A stretch of DNA of 64,000 bases from Anthopleura xanthogrammica (taxonomy: Eukaryota > Cnidaria > Anthozoa > Actiniaria > Actiniidae): assembly GCA_964019055.1 (NCBI GenBank), contig OZ025215.1, positions 7,532,284 to 7,596,283 of the forward strand. Direction: 5' to 3'. Made by a program: the position numbers and the translations under genes. Shown here piece after piece: positions 60,501-64,000 of the stretch. How positions within the stretch are numbered: position 1 is the first letter of the stretch; each line of letters begins with the position of its first letter. The notes under the pieces are model-generated. The model saw only the letters and a list, made by a program, of their open reading frames with translations, made no database searches and was not told the origin of the DNA.

Positions 60501-62915
60501 TGGAAAACAGTTTTTGACTGAACTCAACTCCGGCACTTTCTGGAATACAAGTCAGACTTTTCATGATCCCAATAGCTCTAACTGCACACTCTGGATAAAC
60601 TTGAAGAAGATTTTCAAGGAAGGTTTGCACAACATGTACATTATCTTTCTGCCAAGCTTCATCCTTAATGATTTCTGGCAAAACTTCATTAAAAAACTTG
60701 CTATCTTCCAAGGCATTCCAAAAATGTTTAATTGTTGTGGTCATCTGTGTCTGTGTCTGCAAATCACTGAAGATTTGACAGATTTCAAGTATGTTCTTGG
60801 ATATTTCTCCAAGTTGTTTCTTGTCTTTTTCTTCCTTTATAATGGAAACATCTAATATGTATTTCCAAACAGGAAGTGATCTGAAGGAAAAAGAACAAAA
60901 CCTCAACTAATAACTTGATTATTAATTAAATAACTGTAAGGAACCATTCATTTTTTATTGTAGAGGGGGCGATGGGATTACTTGGAAACCCATACGAGAA
61001 AACCTCACCCCATCTCTGTTCTTGCATGATAAAATGACTCCATTGAATCGTGATAATAAAGTTCTGTTTATTGTATAAGTGCTCTAAGACTTATATTTAT
61101 AATTATTCATTGACTTTAACTATTTCGTGTGCATGGTCCCCTCTAGCCTTAAGCCTTAATAACCCTCCTCCTCTATCCCACTGTCCCCCCCCCCCTCTTA
61201 GGTAAGAAATAAATGGTCCCTAATTTCAAATTCAAAATTGATAAAAAATGATATGAAAATTTCTTCAATTTTTTCTTCAATTTGAAAAGAATAAATAAAT
61301 TTAGAAAAAAAAATTGTTTATGACTTGTGGTTGACTCGTGACTCGTACTTGACTCGGGCTCGAACTTGAATTGTTCTATGGTATAACTCACATTGAATGG
61401 TCCCTTTTACTAGTAAATGTAACAATAGACCTTTCCCGAATTTGCTTGGATGATCACGAAACAATGGTTTCAAGGTTGGCCTTGATAAATAAAAGAATCA
61501 ACTTCAGTCTCGACTTGGAACCATTGTTTGGTGATCATCCAAGCGAAGGTGATCATCCAAGGGAAAGATCTATTGTAAATACCTTCCAAACTCTCCAAGT
61601 ATTCCAAAAGGGTTGTTCGTGAGTTGTTTTAAATTTTTGGAAAAAGTATCCACTTCATCTTTAGACAAATCATAACAACTAAAGAAGAAAAAAAGAAATA
61701 TATTTTTTCATTGGAATTGATATTTAATTTCATCTAAGAAAAGTTTTTGGTAAGTTTAACATACTGTATATTAGCAGCTATGGAAATTACCAGCAATATT
61801 TAACAGTGCATGGTTATATTTAGCCTGCAGCGTAGTGGCTCATTAGAGGTTTAAGACCGTATTTGACCGGTCAAGTACCTAATTTGGCCAGACATTGACC
61901 ATTAACCGGCCGTTATTTTGAGCCCTGCCCTCCCCTTTTCTTTTCCTTCCCCCTCCGCTATATATGCAGGCTAGGTTATATTTGATTCATATTGGTCACA
62001 CCATCGTCCATGGCTGATTGATCAACATCATGACATGTGCTAGCTAAGCCTTAAGTACACAGTCAGTGCTTTAATTAAAAGAATGAATTTCGATTTTTTT
62101 CACACCTATATAATATTATACATATAAATAAATATCACATACTGTCAAAATACATGGACCGCGAAGCAGGGGGGGCTGGGGGGCTATAGCCCCTCCAATA
62201 ATGGGAGCATGCCCCCAAACCCCCTAGGTCTTTCAGTATTTGGTGGTCGTTAGTCCCCCCCCCCCCCCCCCAATCAAAATTATTAGACCCCCCCCCCCCC
62301 CCCCAAATCAAAATTATGCTCCGCGGTCCCTGAAATAAACAAACTACTTTGAATAACACGAACTCACCAGATCAATTCTGGATTCAAATCTTTCGTTTTC
62401 TTCGAATCTGGATTCACAATAACACTCAAAACATCACCAACTTTGATCTTCACTTCAAGTAATAGAAAAGGCTCCGCAATTTCAACCAGGAATTCCTTTG
62501 ATCCATCCAAACTGATCATAGACACGTATTTGGGAGACCTTCTTAAGACTACACCGTTGATTTTAGCTTTGGGGCTATCAGGTCTATCAGGACTCTTATC
62601 ATACGCATCTGCCAGTACTTGATCCTCAAGCAATGACCAAGACCTTACTAATCGATCTTCTAGAAACTCTTGGCGAAGTTTCTTTGTATCACATTTAATT
62701 TTAGACTTTTCTATCTTGTCAATGAGTTTCTTTAATTGTTGAATTCTTAGGTGCAATTCTGGTGAGGATTTCTCCTTGAGCTTCAAGTTTGAATACGTCG
62801 AAGGAAGTTTTACTCTTAAAATATCTGATTTCAGAACATCTCTCACGAAGTTTGAGACCGCAAGAGGGCCCTCTTTACATATTCTTCTAACCTCTTTTCT
62901 TAACAAATCCTCCAT
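42152..62915 (-). CDS. Gene A: ZNFX1-like superfamily 1 RNA helicase with C-terminal death domain (23 exons)
   Basis: The exons join in consistent phase, except 4/5, to a product of about 1,540 residues. Order: an N-terminal region with an OB-like stretch (1-215); a helical ARM/HEAT-like region (about 215-585); a pre-helicase segment with MIESQTFYPAY; Walker A GPPGTGKS (about 774); a long coiled, acidic insertion (850-1100); motif Ic-like FMTVSGAA; motif II VEEAAE; motif III GDHQQLRP; motif IV LNQQGRM; motif V GKENDIILLSL; motif VI CVAISRARCGLY; and a death domain (about 1445-1530). Layout and motifs match the ZNFX1 family, whose mammalian member senses viral dsRNA and whose worm member acts in small-RNA inheritance. 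I see no NFX1 zinc fingers, and human ZNFX1 is longer. The start ATG has A at -3 and G at +4. A cytoplasmic RNA-sensing role with death-domain signalling is inferred, not shown. Confidence 0.85.
42697..44213. mobile_element. DNA transposon with ~90-bp terminal inverted repeats, in gene A intron 22
   Basis: The ends are TAGTCAGGTCTGTTAGCG (left) and CGCTAACAGACCTGACTA (right). The inverted similarity extends through CTTTTGAGTACAAGCACCAA and CCAAGTTTGGTGCTTGTACT. GTA flanks both sides, possibly a 3-bp target duplication. It contains a 15-bp-arm hairpin at 42837-42871 and the palindromic MITE at 43521. No transposase frame is intact. Confidence 0.7.
43521..43789. mobile_element. Palindromic MITE flanked by TTAA
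   Basis: Terminal repeats GGCGCGATTACA and TGTAATCGCGCC are flanked by TTAA (43517-43520 and 43790-43793). The interior is a series of CAACTTGTCTCGCAACG-type repeats in both orientations, with a central AAGTAGAA/TTCTACTT palindrome. It is nested in the 42697-44213 element. Confidence 0.8.
44432..44494 (-). CDS. Gene A exon 22
   Basis: 21 codons, phase 0 to 0. Reads KIIEFMRTEKCLGNELSF, the usual end of the ZNFX1 helicase domain (K.II..L...G.LG..L). Phase 0 lets it join either death-domain exon. Confidence 0.8.
44664..44820. repeat. Simple-repeat cluster next to exon 21
   Basis: It contains (TA)n at about 44664-44685, a run of about 17 G near 44717, and (AAC)n near 44767-44820. The cluster lies directly beyond the exon 21 donor. 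Confidence 0.85.
44828..45022 (-). CDS. Gene A exon 21 (motifs V and VI)
   Basis: 65 codons, phase 0 to 0. Motif V is GKENDIILLSLVSS, motif VI NRLCVAISRARCGLYLFGN. The arginine finger region (SRAR) is intact. Confidence 0.9.
45346..45522. mobile_element. Hairpin MITE in gene A intron 20
   Basis: Inverted arms of about 75 bp (TAGACCATTTTCGAGATGCG ... CATCTCGAAGATGGTCTA) include AAAAATATCGCAGGCGCAGA. The loop is AT-rich and there is no gene. Confidence 0.8.
45724..45819 (-). CDS. Gene A exon 20
   Basis: 32 codons, phase 0 to 0. Ends GLTAINVATIDSFQ, matching the V.TVD.(Y/F)Q part of motif V, which continues in exon 21. Confidence 0.85.
46383..46583 (-). CDS. Gene A exon 19
   Basis: 67 codons, phase 0 to 0. 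Reads MPMYFFDHKYEVKTQTSTHS, KYNIKEAGQIIKVATFLLK and ITILCSYRGQ. It corresponds to the FFIDH, NxxEAxxV..L..YLL and ITVLTxYxGQ segments of the second RecA-like domain. Confidence 0.9.
46735..47025. mobile_element. Poly-G tract and MITE-like sequence in gene A intron 18
   Basis: A run of about 22 G begins near 46735. It is followed by a segment with GAAAACGGAGGC, GTGTGGACGGCG, GCGCATGCGCAG and AAAACGCTAGTGTGG words, typical of fragmentary MITEs. No coding sequence. Confidence 0.5.
47224..47528 (-). CDS. Gene A exon 18 (motifs II, III, IV)
   Basis: 305 bp, phase 1 in, phase 0 out. Motif II is VMIVEEAAEILES, motif III QHLVMIGDHQQLRP, motif IV LNQQGRM. The acidic pair of motif II and the Gln/Arg of motif III are present. 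In motif IV the usual (Y/H)RM is GRM. Confidence 0.9.
48063..48174 (-). CDS. Gene A exon 17 (motif Ic-like MTVSGAA)
   Basis: 112 bp, phase 0 in, phase 1 out. Reads ILKKRRVIFMTVSGAAIRAS. It matches the (D/R)(I/V)IGMTTTGAA(K/R) motif that precedes motif II in ZNFX1/UPF1-like helicases. Confidence 0.85.
48190..48980. other. Intron 16 of gene A
   Basis: No exon recognised. An open frame on the minus strand (48506-48237, starting MDTKKNENLRSKFEEFQ) lacks homology that I recognise and is bounded by no good splice pair. It may be transposon-derived. Confidence 0.4.
48988..49142 (-). CDS. Gene A exon 16
   Basis: 155 bp, phase 1 in, phase 0 out. Reads FLNAGDIEQLEMEEKIKFVY, ALQRQNRPRKSL and SQLTEELSK. 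It resembles the LSxxERxxLYxxW-like helical segment before motif Ic in this family. Confidence 0.75.
49240..49480. mobile_element. Transposon end with four 30-bp tandem copies
   Basis: A 30-bp unit (ATAGAGGATATTACACGGGC plus GCGCGGAGAT) repeats four times at 49240-49359. It is followed by GAATTTTATCTT, whose inverted partner AAGATAAAATTCGTATCTCC is at about 49438. The hairpin thus has one end amplified. It lies in gene A intron 15. Confidence 0.75.
49803..50226. mobile_element. Element with ~55-bp inverted arms
   Basis: The left arm (CACTTTCACATTCCCATAAT, then GCTTTGCGTTTTTGGGGG) is inverted at 50172-50226. A separate ATCTTCACATGTG/CACATG palindrome lies just left, at 49573-49625. No gene. 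Confidence 0.65.
50642..50826 (-). CDS. Gene A exon 15 (acidic, likely disordered)
   Basis: 185 bp, phase 2 in, phase 1 out. Reads NEEDDCIGLETLPSDDLEER, Gln-rich DQQDSRQVGEQIPQP and SSFEEEVLVTMPVIPDE. Donor GTAAGT. A large (TTGCTG)n repeat lies about 30 bp upstream of the acceptor. Confidence 0.78.
50858..51042. repeat. (CAGCAA)n/(CAA)n microsatellite in gene A intron 14
   Basis: About 185 bp of CAG/CAA triplets on the plus strand, so (TTG/CTG)n in the transcript. Open frames of poly-L, poly-C or poly-N across it are artefacts. It ends about 30 bp from the exon 15 acceptor. Confidence 0.9.
51125..51272 (-). CDS. Gene A exon 14
   Basis: 148 bp, phase 1 in, phase 2 out. Reads LLEMIKGPLKKWLPSKKEFE, then a Ser/Asn-rich stretch (SSNQSDSAGGSEK). 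Donor GTATGT. Confidence 0.75.
51411..51558. mobile_element. Short MITE with GGCCGTAGCAAG ends
   Basis: Terminal repeats GGCCGTAGCAAG and CTTGCTACGGCC enclose G/C-homopolymer-rich sequence. It is similar in style to elements at 62156-62330 and 55480-55630. Confidence 0.65.
51560..51785 (+). mobile_element. tRNA-derived SINE, plus orientation
   Basis: An A-box-like CGTAGTGCACTCGCCT and a B-box GGTTCGATACC (51597-51607) are followed by a tail with GTTTGTTTCAGGGCTGATAA and AAATTTTAAGG. It is the same family as the minus copy at 52331-52050. Confidence 0.7.
51852..51966 (-). CDS. Gene A exon 13 (coiled-coil insertion)
   Basis: 115 bp, phase 0 in, phase 1 out. Reads EADDKHLKSLLKNEKEKLEK and DKMMKDKNF. 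It is flanked closely by two SINE copies in opposite orientation. Confidence 0.8.
52050..52331 (-). mobile_element. tRNA-derived SINE, minus orientation
   Basis: Read on the minus strand: GGGTGACGTAGTGATAGTGA (A-box), GGGTCAAATCC (B-box), and the tail GCTTGTTTCAGGGTATCAAT plus AAAATTTTGAAGG. It pairs with the plus copy across exon 13. Confidence 0.7.
52447..52590 (-). CDS. Gene A exon 12 (coiled-coil insertion)
   Basis: 48 codons, phase 0 to 0. Charged helical sequence (MEKRMYQNFKKLESELYCIK, FSELESSNLF), part of the long insertion between motifs Ia and II. Confidence 0.8.
52685..52880 (+). mobile_element. Possible second SINE family
   Basis: A B-box-like GGGTTCAATTC lies about 55 bp after GGGGTGGCATGTGCTG, followed by non-coding tail sequence. 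The A-box is poor. Confidence 0.35.
52904..53047 (-). CDS. Gene A exon 11 (motif Ia region)
   Basis: 48 codons, phase 0 to 0. Reads IVAYKNHSLDEFLEKFLEKN and VVRVGKIKEGTSELAQCNLS. It corresponds to the conserved (T/K)NHALDQFLE and (I/V)RVG segments of ZNFX1 helicases. Confidence 0.88.
53487..53576 (-). CDS. Gene A exon 10 (Walker A / motif I)
   Basis: A 30-codon exon, phase 0 to 0. It starts exactly at GPPGTGKSFVGKALL and ends HKHGPIL. The GPPGTGKS nucleotide-binding loop is intact, with lysine and serine present. Confidence 0.9.
53965..54872. mobile_element. 908-bp element with ~150-bp inverted ends, in gene A intron 9
   Basis: The ends CCTACTTGCAAAAAGGTTGT and ACAACCTTTTTGCAAGTAGG are perfect inverted repeats. 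Similarity continues through GAAATTTGAAGATTCAAAGT and TTCACCGATTCAGAATAA. The right end lies about 42 bp from the exon 9 donor. No transposase frame. Confidence 0.8.
54914..55326 (-). CDS. Gene A exon 9 (helicase entry)
   Basis: 413 bp, phase 1 in, phase 0 out. It begins VPFAEQLVKVK and ends LDDKQLDALEQALFNKVALI plus Q. The end matches the Q-motif-like stretch directly before Walker A in SF1 helicases. The donor is GTCTGT. Confidence 0.85.
55480..55632. mobile_element. Short G/C-tract MITE in gene A intron 8
   Basis: Contains GTCGCTAGGGGTGGTTCG and ACCCCCCTCCCC/CCCCCCC tracts, like other small elements in this window. The borders are uncertain. Confidence 0.4.
55764..55841 (-). CDS. Gene A exon 8 (pre-helicase segment)
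   Basis: 78 bp, phase 1 to 1. Reads FQAYMIESQTFYPAYGPPLE, similar to the M(I/V)E..AYFEAYRHVLEGLQ segment before the ZNFX1 helicase core. Acceptor ATCTTCAG, donor GTAAAA. Confidence 0.75.
55893..56305 (+). repeat. 22-bp minisatellite in gene A intron 7
   Basis: About 18 copies of GGTTGGTAAGGTGTCAGTAA plus GT fill most of the 545-bp intron between exons 7 and 8. The monomer length and sequence (TTGGTARGGTGTCAGTAAGT) match the monomers of the 27.8-kb array, in the same orientation relative to the gene. Confidence 0.92.
56387..56457 (-). CDS. Gene A exon 7
   Basis: 71 bp, phase 2 in, phase 1 out. Reads LCTNNNRLKDPEVITQLQEL ending KSQ, with donor GTATTG. Identified by phase continuity with exons 6 and 8; the acceptor (AATGTAAG) is weak. 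Confidence 0.6.
56640..57180. repeat. Degenerate CCAAC-rich repeat region
   Basis: Scattered ACTACCAACAAATTACCAAC, CCAACTCCCTATAT and TTGGCCAACC words show decayed relatives of the neighbouring 35-bp array. No exon recognised. Confidence 0.5.
57613..58925 (-). repeat. 35-bp minisatellite in gene A intron 6
   Basis: About 36 copies of a 35-bp unit (plus strand CTACCAACACATTACCAACA plus TCCCTGCAAGACACT). Two blocks with a 2-bp insertion (ACCTGAGCATCC, near 58190 and 58542) show a 352-bp internal duplication. On the minus strand the unit contains TGTTGGTAGAGTGTC, close to the 22-bp family, so it lies in opposite orientation. Open frames through it are repeat artefacts. Confidence 0.92.
58999..59115 (-). 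CDS. Gene A exon 6
   Basis: 117 bp, phase 2 to 2, with acceptor TTTCTTTCAG and donor GTAAGA. It encodes VKLIGISDLNQLSIQEGLSL and LEYDNNNETSEIEDADP, an acidic end. It directly precedes the intron holding the 35-bp array. Confidence 0.7.
59307..59510 (-). CDS. Gene A exon 5 (probable; 5' junction unresolved)
   Basis: The frame reads HVVNSLTSPRQFTINYMAM, YHCEITEPTLAVILLPLASL and SPPHFLRVLDL, then a strong GTAAGT donor. It joins exon 6 in phase. The only acceptor compatible with the frame (AACAG before 59510) would pair with exon 4 to form a TGA codon. There may be an unrecognised small exon in 59545-59895, an alternative splice, or a nonsense change. Confidence 0.55.
59829..59878. repeat. Perfect 17-bp inverted repeat
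   Basis: GAGGGGGACATTGGGGG and its complement are separated by a 15-16-bp loop, next to exon 4. Probably a minimal MITE. Confidence 0.75.
59900..60209 (-). CDS. Gene A exon 4 (acidic/lysine-rich linker and LREE motif)
   Basis: 310 bp, phase 1 in, phase 2 out, with donor GTAAGA. It begins FEINRSEPSD, continues FLLEHDYRDLQAVR and a low-complexity E/K run, then YIKIYYTLLREECFHKGKKG and CDPKDNMLY. The last part resembles the conserved YY..LREE....LR.GI segment that precedes the helicase in ZNFX1. Confidence 0.85.
60399..60880 (-). CDS. Gene A exon 3 (helical ARM/HEAT-like region)
   Basis: 482 bp, phase 2 in, phase 1 out, with acceptor TTTTCCTTCAG and donor GTTAGT. The sequence is amphipathic-helical (SLPVWKYILDVS, ILEICQIFSDLQ, VQTFLENLLQVYPECAVRAI, FSQKLFSIIAPFVAG), as expected for the armadillo-like N-terminal part of ZNFX1 proteins. 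Confidence 0.85.
61423..61576. mobile_element. Hairpin MITE abutting the exon 2 donor
   Basis: Inverted ends ACAATAGACCTTTCCC and GGGAAAGATCTATTGT, with GCTTGGATGATCAC and GTGATCATCCAAGC arms inside. The end lies within about 7 bp of the last base of gene A exon 2. Confidence 0.75.
61583..61678 (-). CDS. Gene A exon 2
   Basis: 96 bp, phase 2 to 2. Reads CYDLSKDEVDTFSKNLK ... GILGEFG. The donor is GTATTT, and a MITE begins about 7 bp into the intron. It matches gene B exon 2. Confidence 0.8.
62156..62330. mobile_element. G/C-tract MITE in gene A intron 1
   Basis: Ends GGACCGCGAAGCA and TGCTCCGCGGTCC (one mismatch) enclose GGGGGGCTGGGGGG and two C runs of about 16. No gene. Confidence 0.7.
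62368..62915 (-). CDS. Gene A exon 1 (start codon, N-terminal region)
   Basis: It starts at ATG 62915 (MEDLLRKEVRRI) and ends at a strong GTGAGT donor in phase 2. The charged helical half (QQLKKLIDKIEKSK) is followed by a beta-rich segment (INGVVLRRSPKYVSMISLDG ... VKIKVGDVLSVIV), possibly OB-like. An upstream in-frame TTG extends the frame by 19 codons but is not a likely start. It is a homologue of gene B exon 1, without the frameshift. Confidence 0.85.
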
Positions 62916-63213
62916 CTTCGTGAGGGAAAAACTGAGAATCTCGCCAAGAAGAAAGTTTTTGCTAGTTGACAATCAAGATATGACGATATGTGGTCGATAT
63001 GCATGGACACGACAATAAAGTTACATTAAGGGAAGGGTACTGCAAACAAAGACAACTTCTTGTTTCTCCTAGCGCTTCTTCAAATAAGGAATAACATCTG
63101 CTTGATGGTTTTAGAAATCTGGCGTACTTTTAAGAATCAATGGTTCTATATCGTAAATATTCTGCTATACTAAGCTTGAATTTTCGGTGATTATAAAAGC
63201 CATTCTTAACGCT

Positions 63214-63317
63214 ACCCCCAAGGGCTCTTCTTTTGACTCCAGTTCCCAGAATTCTAGAATTTCAGCGAAGTTTCCTTCTTTTTCCAGGAAATATATTAGC
63301 TAGAGGATCCAAAAATA
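63214..63317 (-). promoter_or_regulatory. Upstream block of gene A conserved in gene B
   Basis: Counterpart of 29755-29840, at almost the same distance from the ATG (299 versus 293 bp). Its frame reads AEILEFWELESKEEPLGV on the minus strand. Candidate 5' UTR, promoter or cryptic upstream exon. Confidence 0.5.
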
Positions 63318-63319
63318 AA

Positions 63320-64000
63320 AGAGGGAGTTACCCCAATACAAGTAAACACCGTGAGCTCGAGGCTGAGGTATGAAGCCTTTACCAATCAGAAACAGCATCG
63401 TATAAACCATATCCGCTCTGATAAACGAGAAAAAGTTGGAATTTTATGTCCGAATCCTCAACCGGAAGTTATATACGAGTATTTGAATCCGAAGGGAAAG
63501 GGCATGGGCACGAATATTGAACTACTGAACTGGACTGGACTCTGGATTGTTGGAACTTGTTGGAACTACGGTTTTGACGTCTTTTTCTTCCCAGACTTAG
63601 ATGAGGAAGCTTGCATCCCTTGAAACAGTAAATCTACATAGGAGACCAGTATTCCTACTTAGGAAATGAGGGTTTATCAGGTCTTGCGTGCATTATAAAT
63701 TTTAATCCAACAAAAACGAAAAATATGATATTTGAAAAGAGCATACAAAAATTAGTAAAATTGAAAAGTTTGAAGTGGTTTTATTGAGTAGCGCGGAAGA
63801 TATGGGCGACCGAAGTTGGCTGCTTTTACTAAAGAAATGAATGGGAAAATATGTTGGTAGGCAACAGCTTGTCTACCCAAATTTTTTCCATACATTTCTT
63901 TGTAAAGGCAGCCAACAAAAAAAAAACTGACAACAAACGACCAAGAAACCATTCAATGCAAAAAATCTCCCAAACTTTAATTTATTTCCGTATTAAATGT
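63320..64000. other. Upstream flank of gene A
   Basis: No gene recognised. The 90-codon plus-strand frame at 63351-63623 starts at GTG, and I see no recognisable domain in it. Confidence 0.4.

Noticed and set aside
62916..62972. Extended N-terminus of gene A from a TTG
   Set aside because: TTG is not a usual animal start, and the ATG at 62915 has a good context.

Overview
The window looks like nuclear DNA of an invertebrate animal, most likely an anthozoan cnidarian (stony coral or anemone). The grounds are many short coding exons with GT-AG introns, an AT-rich background full of palindromic MITEs and foldback elements, and an innate-immunity helicase combined with death domains. The organism is inferred; no search was run.

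Positions 1-27838 are one minisatellite array. Its monomer is 22 bp, mostly arranged as 66-bp trimers and 44-bp dimers, with nested kilobase-scale duplications (offsets 1166, 1738, 5653 and 8975 bp). The array runs off the left edge. The 22-codon open frames inside it come from the 66-bp period and are not genes.

The genes are on the minus strand. Gene A (62915 down to 42152) can be followed through 23 exons. It encodes a ZNFX1/NFX1-type-zinc-finger-1-like superfamily 1 RNA helicase of about 1,540 residues. Helicase motifs I, II, III, IV, V and VI can all be read, and the final exon adds a death domain with a CxCxxC tail. I see no NFX1 zinc fingers. A second, related death-domain exon lies 10 kb downstream (31850-31446); its reading phase would allow it to be an alternative last exon. 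Next comes gene B (29462 leftwards), a head-to-tail paralogue. Only exons 1 and 2 are visible, and exon 1 carries an apparent frameshift. The missing exon 3 must lie beyond the minisatellite, which therefore sits in intron 2 of gene B if that gene is intact. A small array of the same 22-bp family fills intron 7 of gene A, and an opposite-strand 35-bp array fills much of intron 6.

The space between the genes (32-42 kb) and the gene A introns are crowded with transposon debris: foldback elements with 100-800 bp arms, a TTAA-flanked piggyBac-like MITE, palindromic MITEs, tRNA-derived SINEs, and a captured fragment of a non-LTR reverse transcriptase. Several have target-site duplications that fix their borders. 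Exon borders were read by eye from splice sites, phase continuity and A/B homology. The exon 4/5 junction of gene A is the one that does not resolve.
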